Origin: Hyphomicrobiales bacterium
Lineage (GTDB): Bacteria; Pseudomonadota; Alphaproteobacteria; Rhizobiales; Rhizobiaceae
Direction of reading: 5' to 3'
Assembly (NCBI GenBank): GCA_900466945.1
Contig: UBNV01000011.1
Coordinates: 62,001 to 126,000, forward strand
DNA length: 64,000 bases
A program made the translations under genes and the position numbers. The first letter of the stretch is position 1, and each line of letters starts with the position of its first letter. The notes under the pieces were generated by a model. The model did no database searches and was not told where the DNA came from. It saw only the letters and a program-made list of their open reading frames with translations. Below are positions 1 through 8,824 of the stretch, one piece after another.

Positions 1-72
1 AAGAACACCAGCAATGAACCGAAGCATAGGGGTGTCGTACTGGCCTTTAGACGCATTCGGTATGTTTACCAT
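1..72 (-). CDS. N-terminus of an unidentified protein, cut by window edge
   Basis: Only the first 24 codons are present: the reading frame starts with ATG at 72 and reads MVNIPNASKGQYDTPMLRFI then AGVL before the window ends. A GGGAG ribosome site lies about 8 nt upstream of the ATG, which supports the start. The last residues look like the beginning of a hydrophobic segment. It is the gene directly downstream of the marR gene, with a palindrome (185-196) in between, so it is probably the MarR target; drug-efflux or membrane-fusion proteins are common in that position, but too little is visible to name it. Confidence 0.5.
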   Translation of the reverse strand, partial: MVNIPNASKGQYDTPMLRFIAGVL

Positions 73-184
73 GATCAATCTCCCGGCCCGGACATGGCAG
101 TCGCCTGGCCCGGACCGTGGCCGAATGCAACAGGTGATGGATCAGCGTGGGCGCCCCTCACACGGAAAACAGTGTTCACTTTAG

Positions 185-196
185 GTGTAATTACAC
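185..196. promoter_or_regulatory. Perfect 12-bp palindrome, likely MarR operator
   Basis: GTGTAATTACAC is a perfect palindrome between the marR stop and the start of the leftward gene at 72. A 10/12 match (GTGTAACTGCAC) lies just upstream of marR at 677-688. Palindromes of this size are typical MarR-family sites; assignment to this MarR is an inference from position and recurrence. Confidence 0.6.
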
Positions 197-228
197 ATTT
201 GCGTCCTGAAGGGAGATCTTGTGACTGG

Positions 229-669
229 TCAAGTCAACCCCTCCAATTGCGCTCTTAGCACAACCCATGAAAAATTATGCATGCGCTTGCTACTCGCTTC
301 CTGTGCTGCCTGCCACAGCGGATAAGCCCGCTCCAGAAGAGCAAGACCGTCTTTCGTCGCCACGACAAGACGTTGACGTCGATCATTCTTATCGTTGATG
401 ACCCGCAACAACCCCTGCGACTCAAGTGGCTCAAGGTTGCGTTTTAAGCTTGTGCGCTCCAGCCCAAGGCGCTCGGCCATGTGCCCGATGGTCAACTTCG
501 TATCACCTGTCAACGCCGACAGAATGCTGAACTGGCCAGACGTAATTCCGATCGGCTTGAGGGCAGCATCGTAGCGTCGTGCGGTCGCGCGTGCAGCTCG
601 GTTCAATCCGAGGCAGACACAAGCGGCATGAAATTCAACGGCGGTGGGCAATGAGGCTTTCATGAACAT
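229..669 (-). CDS. MarR-family transcriptional regulator
   Basis: The 146-aa product has the length and layout of MarR proteins: an N-terminal helix, then a winged helix-turn-helix at about residues 45-105 (LTIGHMAERLGLERTSLKRN followed by LEPLESQGLL and the wing sequence NDKNDRRQR). MarR proteins are dimeric regulators that usually release DNA on binding small phenolic or toxic ligands. The start at 669 is the first ATG; an in-frame ATG at 663 is an equal alternative because neither has a strong ribosome site. Palindromes on both sides suggest autoregulation and control of the next gene leftward. The ligand cannot be inferred. Confidence 0.9.
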   Translation of the reverse strand: MFMKASLPTAVEFHAACVCLGLNRAARATARRYDAALKPIGITSGQFSILSALTGDTKLTIGHMAERLGLERTSLKRNLEPLESQGLLRVINDKNDRRQRLVVATKDGLALLERAYPLWQAAQEASSKRMHNFSWVVLRAQLEGLT

Positions 670-676
670 AACTTAT

Positions 677-688
677 GTGTAACTGCAC
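677..688. promoter_or_regulatory. Imperfect palindrome upstream of marR, second operator copy
   Basis: GTGTAACTGCAC matches the palindrome at 185-196 at 10 of 12 positions and lies 8 nt upstream of the marR start codon, where a bound repressor would block transcription of its own gene. Inferred autoregulatory site. Confidence 0.5.
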
Positions 689-1624
689 TGATTGTCAATC
701 TGTGCGGGTTATGTCGTTTCCATGACACCTGCGTCGCTCTGCTGCCATGCCAAAAATGGCGCGACCTGAGCACTGCAGACGAGCACCGTCGGTTCACCCA
801 CTTACAGACTTACCGCGTGAGCACGTGTCAGTGTTCAGATCGACGGGAACACCCGGACCATTATCACCTCCGGAGAAGCGTCCACTTTCAGGAAAGCCGG
901 ATGCCCGCTTTAATGGCCAAAATGGAGGGCGCTTGGGAGACGGGGGAACGTGACGTGGCGAAGCGTGCCGGCTGCACATTGACTAAGATCAAATCCGGCC
1001 ACGCCCTCCGCCTCTCAGCCCCAGAAGGTTACAGGCGTCATCGAACAGGCGGCAAACAGTCTCTAGCGCCAAGTCAACATGGCGATCCAACCGAAGTGGA
1101 CCGCCACTGAACACTCGAAAGTCTTGTCGCAACCGACCCTTCGGTCCTGATGGTCGACTCTCCCAGAGAGGCATGGCCTTACAGTCGTGTCGGGAGCCTC
1201 AATCCTGCAAAATGATCGGATTGGAACTTTGAGCGGAATGTCCCACGTTGGCGTAACGGCGTCCTGGAGGCATGTCCGCTTTCAGGCGCCCCGAGGGGAT
1301 GTTCTCAACGTCCGAAACCAAGGCGCCCAGGCCGACATGACGCCACGATCAACGCAGGTCTGCTTTTGGGCACCTCGGGACTAGGCAAGAATGCGGCACC
1401 CAAGGCGATGCTGACGATTGGTGGTGAGTAAGAGACGCTTAAGCCAACGGCAATCAGGCGACGAGGGCAATCAGAATGCCGAACCCCGACAGTACGAGAA
1501 TATCAGGATCGGGGGAGGACCTCTCGTTCAAAGCGCTCATGGGAGCTAAACCCGCCAAGCAGGATTAGATCCATTGCCCTAAGCCACTTTCTCAATATTC
1601 AACTGGCCCACGCAACGATCTCGA
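689..1624. other. Stretch with no supported gene
   Basis: No open frame here shows family features or a convincing ribosome site. One rightward frame near 955-1030 contains VAKRAGC and PEGYRRH, faintly like a MerR DNA-binding domain with its middle deleted, but it is too degenerate to call. A leftward 28-codon frame at 1454-1540 encodes a single hydrophobic stretch (ILVLSGFGILIALVA); it lacks a good ribosome site and may be chance. Confidence 0.5.
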
Positions 1625-2407
1625 TCATCCGATCTTGGCAACGCAGGCGAGCATGTACGCCTCTGCAAAAGCCATATGTTCAGCTGCGATGGACCTTGCA
1701 TCATCTGCCCGGCCTTCCTTGAGCGCCGCCATCAAGCGGTATTGGTAGGACACCCCCTTCTCGCGTGAGCTGGGAGTAGGGTCAGCATAGACCTGTCTTG
1801 CCACAGGCAAATCCCGCAACAGGTTGTGCATCAGGCCGCACAGAAACCCGAGCAGCGGATTTGGGCTAAACTGTGCCAGTTGTGAGTGGAAGTCGAGTTC
1901 CGCGATCCGCTGGCGATATTGTTCCCCCGTGTCCGTCGGAAGATGGTCGTAAATTCGGATAGTACTTTCTAGGGCCGCAAGCTGTTGGGCCGACACATGC
2001 CCGGCAAGCAAGGCTGCAACTTCAGGCTCCAGCGCCTTTCTGATCGCATAGATGTCGGACAGGGTCGGCGGACTGAAGAAGAAGTGGGTGGACAGCAATT
2101 CCATCGCATGCTGCGCGGAGGGGGCGGCAACGAAAGCCCCACCGCCGGGGCCGCTGCGTGTGAAGATGAGGCCTTGCGTTTCCAGCGCCTTCATTGCTTC
2201 CCGGACCGTTCCCTTGGCCGCCTTGAAGCGCTCCATCAATTCCCGCTCCTGCGGCAACCGATCGCCGGGTACAAGCTTCTGCGAGCGGATGAAATCTTTC
2301 ATGAGATCGGCGATCGCTTCGGGCCGGCGCTTCGCCTTGCCGGCCGGCGTGAACAGGCGCCTGTCATCGGAACCGTTCTTCGCCACCCTCTCTTTCGTCT
2401 CCGTCAT
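1625..2407 (-). CDS. GntR/FadR-type regulator of the downstream-encoded peptide importer
   Basis: The 260-aa product has a GntR winged helix at about residues 30-95 (RPEAIADLMKDFI, LVPGDRLPQERELMERF, GTVREAMKALETQGLI) and a C-terminal helical FCD ligand domain. Family knowledge: FCD-type GntR proteins bind small carboxylate-like effectors, often with a metal, and repress catabolic genes. It is the last gene of the leftward ABC operon, 6 nt after the ATPase stop. The long inverted repeat ahead of that operon (7627-7667) is its most likely target. The first 20 residues are charged and poorly conserved. Confidence 0.88.
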   Translation of the reverse strand: MTETKERVAKNGSDDRRLFTPAGKAKRRPEAIADLMKDFIRSQKLVPGDRLPQERELMERFKAAKGTVREAMKALETQGLIFTRSGPGGGAFVAAPSAQHAMELLSTHFFFSPPTLSDIYAIRKALEPEVAALLAGHVSAQQLAALESTIRIYDHLPTDTGEQYRQRIAELDFHSQLAQFSPNPLLGFLCGLMHNLLRDLPVARQVYADPTPSSREKGVSYQYRLMAALKEGRADDARSIAAEHMAFAEAYMLACVAKIG

Positions 2408-2413
2408 GATAGC

Positions 2414-3211
2414 TCAGTGTCTCCTGATGCGCGGCGCACTCGCCACGAGTTGCCTTGTATAGGCGTGTTCAGGATCGGCAAAAAGCCTTGCCGCTGGTGC
2501 TATCTCGACGATTTCACCCATATACATGACCGCAACACGTTCACAGATCGCCTCGACCACGGCGAGGTCATGGCTGATGAAGAGGTAGGACAGATCAAAC
2601 CTCTTCTTCAGATCGCTCAGAAGCAAAAGCACCTGCGCTTGCACCCCGACATCGAGTGCGCTCACCGGCTCGTCGAACACAAGGATCTCCGCTTCCGCCG
2701 CTAAGGCCCGCGCGATTGCGATCCGTTGTGCCTGACCGCCGGAGAACTCATGCGGATAGCGTGCCAGCGTGTTTTCCGGCATCTGGACCGCATCCAACAA
2801 TTCCTTCATCCGCTCATTTCGCCGGGGCGCTTCATATCCACAGAGCAGCTTCAGAGGCGTATCGAGTATGCTCCTGATCGTCTTGCGCGGATTGAGAGAG
2901 GCAACCGGATCCTGAAAGACATATTGGATCGTCTTGCCGAAGGCGCGAGGTCCTTCACGCCGAAGCGCGTCGGCATCCTTGTCCCCAATCAACATGCTAC
3001 CCGAAGTCGGCGTCTCCAACCCGACAAGCATGCGCGCAAGCGTGCTCTTGCCCGATCCACTCTCGCCGACCACCGCAAGCGTTTCCCCGCGAGCGACGTC
3101 AAGCGATATGGATTTTACCGCCTTGATCTCGTGCCGCGCTTTGCCGAACAGGTTGCGGCCGCCACCAAACGACTTGGAAAGTTCGCGGACTTTGATGGCA
3201 GAGCCCGTCAT
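2414..3211 (-). CDS. Peptide/nickel-type ABC importer ATPase (DppF/OppF class)
   Basis: The 265-aa protein is a nucleotide-binding subunit. Walker A is GESGSGKST, the signature is SGGQAQR, Walker B is ILVFDEP followed by SALDVGVQAQ, and the switch histidine is in FISHDLAVV. The C-terminal segment with HAYTRQLVAS is typical of the oligopeptide-transport ATPase subfamily. Its ATG overlaps the stop of the fused permease-ATPase gene by four bases, so translation is coupled. It pairs with the ATPase domain of that fusion to drive one importer. Confidence 0.93.
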   Translation of the reverse strand: MTGSAIKVRELSKSFGGGRNLFGKARHEIKAVKSISLDVARGETLAVVGESGSGKSTLARMLVGLETPTSGSMLIGDKDADALRREGPRAFGKTIQYVFQDPVASLNPRKTIRSILDTPLKLLCGYEAPRRNERMKELLDAVQMPENTLARYPHEFSGGQAQRIAIARALAAEAEILVFDEPVSALDVGVQAQVLLLLSDLKKRFDLSYLFISHDLAVVEAICERVAVMYMGEIVEIAPAARLFADPEHAYTRQLVASAPRIRRH

Positions 3212-5007
3212 GACGCCTCCGCTTTATGGCTCGGGAAGAGACCGGCGATACGCTCGAGAAACTGCGCTCCCGTGCCAAGTTCCGGCACGCAGGCGATCAA
3301 TCGCTTCGTATAGGCATGTTGCGGATTGGCGAGCACCGCCCGCGTTTCCCCTGTCTCAACTATCTCCCCGTCTTTCATGACTGCCACCCGGTCGCAGATC
3401 TCCGAGACAACGCCAAAGTCATGTGTGATGAAGAGTAGCGCCATGCCACGCTCGCGTTGCAGATCGCGCAGAAGCTCCAGAATGCGCGCCTGCACGGTCA
3501 CATCGAGGGCGGTGGTCGGCTCATCGGCAATGATCACGTCAGGGTCATTGGCAAGCGCCATGGCAATTCCGATCCGCTGACGCTGACCGCCCGACAACTG
3601 GTGCGGATAGTGTTTTGCCCGTTCCTGAGGCTCGGCTATGCCAACCTTCTCCAGGAGCGCGACTGCCTTTTCACGGCGCTCCGCAGCGCTCATCGACTGG
3701 TGCGCAGCAATGGCTTCTTCAACCTGCCGTCCGACCGCATACATCGGATGCAAGGTGGTCAGCGGGTCCTGGAAAACATAGGCGACCCGACTGCCGCGTA
3801 GCGAGATCAGCCGCGTCTGCGGCACAGCGAGGACCTCCTCGTCGCCGACATAGATCGCACCGCTCTGGATGATGCCCGGTGGTGAGGCAACAAGCCCCAT
3901 GACGGAAAGTGCCGTGACGCTTTTGCCAGAGCCACTCTCGCCGATCAGACCGAGACACTCCCCAGGTTTCACCTGCAGAGAGACCCCACGCACGGCCGCG
4001 AAAGTCTCTCCGCCATTGCGAAAGCCCGTGTCCAGGCTCTCGATAGAGAGAGCGGCATCGGGCGCAGAATTGGCCGGAACGGTACGGTCGCTTGCGATCT
4101 TCGTCACAGGTCCCGGACGTGCAAGTGCGCCCGAGCGCAAACGCGGATCGAGAACGTCCCGAATACCATCCCCCAACACGTTCAGACTGATGACGATGAA
4201 GAAGATCATGACGCCCGGCACGATCGAGACATGCGGGGCCGTAAAGAGCTGGGCCCGACCTTCGCCCAGCATGGACCCTAGATCGGCCTGTGGCGGCTGC
4301 GCTCCAAGGCCGAGAAAACTCAAGCCTGCCGTTTCCAGGATCATCCATCCTGCCGTCGTCGACATCGTGATGACGATGACCGGCGCGACATTCGGCAGAA
4401 CCTCGGTGAGCATCACCGACAGGTGCCCCTTGCCTGAGAGGCGGGCAGCGTCGACGAATTCGCGATGGGCATATCCAAGCGTCACACCGCGCACGTTGCG
4501 CGCAAAGAAGGGAATGTTGACGACGGCGATCGCATAGAGCGCATTCATCAGGCCAGGTCCGAGTGCTGCGACGATCGCCAGTGCCAGCAGGATGTAGGGA
4601 AAGGCCATGAGCATGTCGATGCCCCGCATGATGGCGTTGTCCGTCCGTCCGCCGATATAGCCAGCAACAATGCCGATTGCCGATCCCAAGAGTGCTGCGA
4701 TCAGGGTGGCGGCAAAACCCACAGTGACGGAAAGGCGCGTGCCCCAGAGCAATCGGCTGAGAATATCCCGGCCCAATTGGTCCGTGCCCAGCAGATGGCC
4801 AGCCGTCAGCACGGGTTTCAGCCGATCGGCCGGCGCGGTGGCATCAGGATCGGGGAGCGGCAGGATCGGCACCAGCAGGATCAGCAGAGCGATCAGAACA
4901 AGCAGCGCAAGGCCCGCGGCAGCCAGACGATTGTTGAGAAGAAGGCGCCAGGACGTTAGCCGCCCGGAAGCGGTCGGGGGTCCGGATAGGCTGGAAACAG
5001 TATTCAC
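3208..5007 (-). CDS. Fused permease-ATPase of a peptide-type ABC importer (DppC-DppD fusion)
   Basis: The 599-aa product joins two subunits that are usually separate. Residues about 20-285 form a DppC-type permease with a first membrane segment (LALLVLIALLILLVPILPL), the LGTDQLGRD motif and an EAA-type loop (REFVDAARLSGKG). Residues about 315-585 form a DppD-type ATPase with GESGSGKSV, LSGGQRQR, VIIADEP and LFITHDF. The GTG start at 5007 is chosen because it forms a GTGA overlap with the upstream permease stop; a longer in-frame extension lies inside that gene and does not look like protein. Such fusions are known in rhizobia. Confidence 0.92.
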   Translation of the reverse strand: MNTVSSLSGPPTASGRLTSWRLLLNNRLAAAGLALLVLIALLILLVPILPLPDPDATAPADRLKPVLTAGHLLGTDQLGRDILSRLLWGTRLSVTVGFAATLIAALLGSAIGIVAGYIGGRTDNAIMRGIDMLMAFPYILLALAIVAALGPGLMNALYAIAVVNIPFFARNVRGVTLGYAHREFVDAARLSGKGHLSVMLTEVLPNVAPVIVITMSTTAGWMILETAGLSFLGLGAQPPQADLGSMLGEGRAQLFTAPHVSIVPGVMIFFIVISLNVLGDGIRDVLDPRLRSGALARPGPVTKIASDRTVPANSAPDAALSIESLDTGFRNGGETFAAVRGVSLQVKPGECLGLIGESGSGKSVTALSVMGLVASPPGIIQSGAIYVGDEEVLAVPQTRLISLRGSRVAYVFQDPLTTLHPMYAVGRQVEEAIAAHQSMSAAERREKAVALLEKVGIAEPQERAKHYPHQLSGGQRQRIGIAMALANDPDVIIADEPTTALDVTVQARILELLRDLQRERGMALLFITHDFGVVSEICDRVAVMKDGEIVETGETRAVLANPQHAYTKRLIACVPELGTGAQFLERIAGLFPSHKAEAS

Positions 5008-5951
5008 GTGCGTATCCTTGGATCTAGCATGGATTGAAGCACATCGGCCACGAGGTTGAAGAGCACGTAGCTTGTGGCGACCACAAGCACGCCGCCTTGC
5101 ACCAGGAGGATGTCGCGGGTGGAGATGGCCTTGACCAGCATGGCCCCGATCCCCGGCCACTGAAACACCGTCTCGATATAAACAGCGCCGCCGAGCACGA
5201 AGCCGGACTGGATGCCGATGACCGGAATGATACTGACCAGTGCCGCCCGGAACGCGTGCCCATAGATGACGCGCCGTTCAGAAAGCCCTTTGGCACGCGC
5301 CGTTCGGACGTAGTCCTGCCGAAGGACCTCCAGCATGGCACCACGTGTCAGACGGGCAATGACGCCGGCAGCGACAACGGCGAGCGTGAAAGCCGGAAGG
5401 ATCAGGTGGAGGAGCAGATCCTTGAGATCGCCACCCCCATAGACGGCATACATGCCGGACGCCGGCAGCAAGCGCCAATGCACGGCGAAGAGGTAGATGA
5501 GCAAGAGACCGAGCCAGAAGGACGGCATCGAGATCCCCGCCAATACGACAAAGGTGATCGCCCGATCCGCCCAGCCGAACTGCCGCACAGCCGAAACCAC
5601 GCCGGCAAGAAGACCAATGACCGTGCACAGAACGAGCGAGACACCGGCAAGCACCAGAGTTGCCCCGAAGCGCTCGAGCACCTCGTCCAGAACGGGGCGG
5701 TTCAAGGTAAAGGACCGACCGAAGTCGCCCTGCAGGACATTGCCAATCCAGATCAGGTACTGCTGGACCAGCGGCTTGTCGAGGCCCAGTTCCCGATTGA
5801 TGCGCTCGACATTTTCGGGTGTCGCATAGGCGCCGAGAATGGCTGTCGCGCTGTCACCTGGGATGAGCGCCATGACGAGGAAAACGATGATCGAAAGGCC
5901 GAACAGCACCGGCACGACCGCAATCAGACGTTTGAGGATATAGGCCGGCAT
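5004..5951 (-). CDS. Peptide-type ABC importer permease (DppB class)
   Basis: The 315-aa membrane protein starts MPAYILKRLIAVVPVLFGLS and has the usual six hydrophobic segments. The cytoplasmic coupling loop reads LRQDYVRTARAKGLSERRV, the hallmark of DppB/OppB proteins that contacts the ATPase. The ATG at 5951 is preferred over one 12 nt upstream because GGAGG lies 5 nt before it. It follows the binding-protein gene by 69 nt and overlaps the next gene by four bases. Confidence 0.93.
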   Translation of the reverse strand: MPAYILKRLIAVVPVLFGLSIIVFLVMALIPGDSATAILGAYATPENVERINRELGLDKPLVQQYLIWIGNVLQGDFGRSFTLNRPVLDEVLERFGATLVLAGVSLVLCTVIGLLAGVVSAVRQFGWADRAITFVVLAGISMPSFWLGLLLIYLFAVHWRLLPASGMYAVYGGGDLKDLLLHLILPAFTLAVVAAGVIARLTRGAMLEVLRQDYVRTARAKGLSERRVIYGHAFRAALVSIIPVIGIQSGFVLGGAVYIETVFQWPGIGAMLVKAISTRDILLVQGGVLVVATSYVLFNLVADVLQSMLDPRIRT

Positions 5952-6020
5952 GGCAACCTCCATGGCGTTCCCGGCGGACGCTGGCGAGATAGAGTGTCGC
6001 CAGCATCAGGCACAGGAGGA

Positions 6021-7586
6021 TTACTGCTTCGTCACACCGTGGAGATTGAGCAGGAAGGACGGCTGCAGCTTGAAGCCCCCCACTGCCGCGGTCGTGACAG
6101 CGTTCTGCTTCCAGTTGGCGACGAAGAGCCAGGGAGCATCGTCATGGACGATCTGCTGGACCTGTGCATAGAGTTTGCCGCGCTCGGCCTGATCCGTCGA
6201 CGTGCGGGCCTTCTCCAGCAGCGCATCGACTTCAGGGTTGGAGTAATAACCCGAATTGAAGCCTCCCTTGTCCGGCATCGCATCGCTGCGTAGCGTGAGA
6301 TACGGGACCGTATCAGGATCATTCGTCATCCAGGCCATTTCGGCCATATCCGCCTGACCCTCAAGCCCTTGATTGACCCGACCGAGGAAGGTGTTCCATT
6401 CATAGGTCTCGATCTTCACATCAAAGCCGACGGCCTGGAGATCAGCCTGGATTGCGGCACCCATCGTCACGGGATCGAGCATGCCCGAACCACCCTCGGT
6501 AACATAAAATGTCACCTGCGGTTTCTCGACACCAGCCTCGGCAAGCAGCGCCTTAGCCTTCTCTGGATCATGTGCATAGGGCTCGACCGAACTTTCCACC
6601 CAGTTGAATGCGGGCGGAATAGGCCCCGCTGCCACAGTCGCAGTTCCCTGGAGCACGTCATTCACCAAGGTTTCCTTGTTGACGGCGTAATTGGCAGCCT
6701 GACGAACGCGCTTGTCGGCAAACGGCCTGGTCTTCGTATTCAGGATACCGAACCAGACATGCGGGCCGGCCTGTTCAGCGACGGAAAATCCGGCATCTTG
6801 GCTGAAGGTCACGAGACTGTCCGGCGGAACCTCGACCATCACATCGATCCCGCCTGCCAGCATTTCAGCAACACGCGTGTTGGAGTCGGTGATGGGCCGG
6901 AAGACAACGGCTTCAAGATCGGCAGCGCCGTCCCAATAGTCTGCGTTACGCTCGACGACAACACGTTGGTTCGACTGCCATTCAACGAACTTGAACGGGC
7001 CTGTTCCCGAAGGATTGCGGCCGTAATCCTTGCCATGCTCCTGGACAGCGGCGGGGGAGACAATCAGTCCTGTCGGATAGGCGAGGTTGGAAAGGAACGG
7101 CGCAAACGCCTCTGTTAACTTGAATTCGACGGTCTGAGCATCGATCGCGTTGACGGCTTCGACCGAGGCGAAATTGAAGGACAGCGGGAACGGACCGGTC
7201 TCGTAAAACGGATGATCCTCCTTCAGCATGCGGTCGAAGTTGAACTTCACCGCTTCAGCATTGAACTCGGAACCGTCGTGGAACGTCACGCCCTCGCGCA
7301 GCTTGAACGTATAAGTCTTGCCATCCTCGGAAATCTCCCAGCTTTCGGCGAGCGCAGGTTCGACTTCCAGAGTGCCGTCCTTGAAGCGCACCAGGCCATC
7401 ATAGACGTTGACGAGGATCCTGAAATCATTTGTCGCCGTGACCGTGTGAGGATCGAGAGACTTGGGCTCGGCGATCTGGCCGACGACGAGAACATTGGGC
7501 GGCGTTTGTGCCGCAGTCGGCGCTGCGCCAGCCAACAGTGAGACAAGGGCGGCAGCTGCAAAAGCGCTCCGAAACAGCCTCTTCAT
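6021..7586 (-). CDS. Periplasmic substrate-binding protein, family 5 (peptide/nickel type)
   Basis: The 521-aa product begins MKRLFRSAFAAAALVSLLAG and continues to an AQA-like cleavage area (PTAAQTPP), a clear Sec signal peptide. The mature protein has family 5 landmarks: EPKSLDPHTV, LAESWEISEDGKTYTFKLRE, GTGPFKFVEW and ADKRVRQAANYAVNKE. An AAAGGA ribosome site supports the start at 7586 rather than a frame extension 30 nt longer. First gene of the leftward operon, downstream of the inverted repeat 7627-7667. The substrate is unknown; family members carry peptides, glutathione, opines, sugars or metals. Confidence 0.93.
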   Translation of the reverse strand: MKRLFRSAFAAAALVSLLAGAAPTAAQTPPNVLVVGQIAEPKSLDPHTVTATNDFRILVNVYDGLVRFKDGTLEVEPALAESWEISEDGKTYTFKLREGVTFHDGSEFNAEAVKFNFDRMLKEDHPFYETGPFPLSFNFASVEAVNAIDAQTVEFKLTEAFAPFLSNLAYPTGLIVSPAAVQEHGKDYGRNPSGTGPFKFVEWQSNQRVVVERNADYWDGAADLEAVVFRPITDSNTRVAEMLAGGIDVMVEVPPDSLVTFSQDAGFSVAEQAGPHVWFGILNTKTRPFADKRVRQAANYAVNKETLVNDVLQGTATVAAGPIPPAFNWVESSVEPYAHDPEKAKALLAEAGVEKPQVTFYVTEGGSGMLDPVTMGAAIQADLQAVGFDVKIETYEWNTFLGRVNQGLEGQADMAEMAWMTNDPDTVPYLTLRSDAMPDKGGFNSGYYSNPEVDALLEKARTSTDQAERGKLYAQVQQIVHDDAPWLFVANWKQNAVTTAAVGGFKLQPSFLLNLHGVTKQ

Positions 7587-7626
7587 GGGGAAGGTCCTTT
7601 CGATTTGGCAGATCAAGAGCTCTATT

Positions 7627-7667
7627 TATAGTGATAGATTGCAGATGTGCAACAATCTATCACTATA
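7627..7667. promoter_or_regulatory. Perfect 15-bp inverted repeat ahead of the ABC operon
   Basis: The arms TATAGTGATAGATTG (7627-7641) and CAATCTATCACTATA (7653-7667) are perfect reverse complements separated by 11 nt. They lie 41-81 nt upstream of the binding-protein start, where an operator or promoter element is expected. No T-run follows either arm, so it is not a typical terminator. Likely target of the operon's own GntR regulator (1625-2407); this assignment is inferred. Confidence 0.65.
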
Positions 7668-7928
7668 GACTGGGCTTTCGCTCACGAAGGCGGCCTGTCC
7701 ACACGATCCGCGATGGCGGCAACGCGTTCGTCAGGAACGATCCACCGCAGCCCCTCCGATGCTGGTTGTGGAGTAAGTGTCTTCCTGCCCCTGCGAGGCC
7801 AACGGCAATGGGATTCTTCAAAGGTCCGAGTGGCCAAGCATGGGAAAATCAGCCATGGAGAATTATGGCTCTGTCTGAGAAGTAACAGGATCGATAGGAC
7901 AAGCTGGCAAGAATTGTGAAAGCCGCGT

Positions 7929-8345
7929 TCATCTGATTTCCCGCAAGCCCCACAAAAATGCAATCAACGTTATGGACAGGAAAACGATCTGAAACACCAA
8001 TTGCGCTGGCAGGCCCATGATGTAGTTTTTCGGCAGATCGAATTCCGGATCGAAGAAAAGGGTATTCGGATACAGGATCGCAACGCTTTGGCTGATCCAG
8101 TAGATCGACGCAAAGCCCGCGGCGGCCAGGAGATTGGTGAGCACATCGCCGCCTGGACGCCATGCAAAGAAAAGTGTGAAAGCCCCAAGTAGACCCGACA
8201 GCGCCATAGTATGCCCTGCATGGTATTTGGCGTGACCGGTCCAGGCAGGGTTGAACAAGTGGGTTGAACTGTAATCCGCGAGATGCGCACCAATCGCGGT
8301 GATGACCGCAACAAATGAAAACATCAGACTGCTTGCGATAGGCAT
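7929..8345 (-). CDS. Small membrane protein resembling DUF6640 family
   Basis: The 138-aa product has about four hydrophobic segments (for example SLMFSFVAVITAIGAHLADY near the start and LVFQIVFLSITLIAFLWGLR at the end) and the pattern HLFNPAWTGHAKYHAGHTM, which I associate with DUF6640-type proteins; the role of that family is unknown. The start is placed at ATG 8345, with a TTG directly upstream as alternative. It is divergent from the HxlR gene with about 77 nt between them, and two GTTAC repeats in that gap suggest HxlR control. Confidence 0.65.
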   Translation of the reverse strand: MPIASSLMFSFVAVITAIGAHLADYSSTHLFNPAWTGHAKYHAGHTMALSGLLGAFTLFFAWRPGGDVLTNLLAAAGFASIYWISQSVAILYPNTLFFDPEFDLPKNYIMGLPAQLVFQIVFLSITLIAFLWGLREIR

Positions 8346-8365
8346 CAAACCGACCCATTCTGTTG

Positions 8366-8429
8366 GTTACTGTGAGTTACCAGTGACCACGTCGGTGGCA
8401 GGAATAGCAAGGAGTTACCTTTTTGAAAC
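8366..8429. promoter_or_regulatory. Candidate HxlR binding region
   Basis: Two GTTAC copies at 8366-8370 and 8376-8380 are spaced one helical turn apart. A third, inside AGTTACCTTTTTGAAAC (8413-8429), overlaps the ribosome site and start codon of the HxlR gene. The same 17 bases recur at 10702-10718 ahead of the SnoaL/epoxide-hydrolase genes. The box is an imperfect inverted repeat of AGTTAC and GAAAC(C/T) around six bases. HxlR binding is inferred. Confidence 0.6.
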
Positions 8430-8824
8430 CGAGCTATGTCGAGTTGATGGTTGAAGGCGATTGCGCTGAGGTTGGGGGCATCCTAGCACGCGTCGGCGAT
8501 AAGTGGTCAGTGCTCGTAATTGTCGCTCTTGCCGACAAGCCTCTGCATTTCAACGAGTTGAAACGCCTAATTGACGCTGTATCCGCCAAGATACTTTCCT
8601 CGACATTAAAAGCGCTCGTGCGCGACGGATTCATTGCCAGACATGAAACGTCTGCTGTTCCTGCACGGGTCAGCTATGAACTTACCGCATTGGGGCGGGA
8701 CCTCCTCATCGTCGTCAGAGATCTTGCGTTGTGGTCCGTGCGAAACCGGTTTGCGATCCGCGAAGCGCGCAATGAATACGATGCGTGCCAGACACCCGTT
8801 AGACGACTGATAAGGGCCGTGTAG
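8423..8824 (+). CDS. HxlR-family transcriptional regulator
   Basis: The 133-aa product is a complete HxlR winged-helix protein: ARVGDKWSVLVIVALADKPL, then HFNELKRLIDAVSAKILSSTL (recognition helix) and a wing with VPARVSYELTALG. HxlR proteins answer to aldehydes, quinones or oxidative stress. Translation starts at TTG 8423, decided by an AAGGAG ribosome site 8 nt upstream. Its start region contains the box shared with the promoter of the neighbouring leftward operon, so autoregulation is likely. Confidence 0.9.
   Translation: MKPSYVELMVEGDCAEVGGILARVGDKWSVLVIVALADKPLHFNELKRLIDAVSAKILSSTLKALVRDGFIARHETSAVPARVSYELTALGRDLLIVVRDLALWSVRNRFAIREARNEYDACQTPVRRLIRAV

Noticed and set aside
817..1110. 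Rightward frame with VAKRAGC and PEGYRRH resembling a MerR DNA-binding domain
   Set aside because: The residues between the two patterns are missing, no ribosome site or dimerisation helix is visible, and the similarity rests on about 14 residues.
1454..1540. 28-codon leftward frame with one hydrophobic segment
   Set aside because: No convincing ribosome site or neighbour context; chance hydrophobic frames of this size are common.
5034..6293. Long 419-codon open frame on the plus strand
   Set aside because: It is antisense to the permease and binding-protein genes and its composition (charged, His-rich) is that of a shadow frame in GC-rich DNA.
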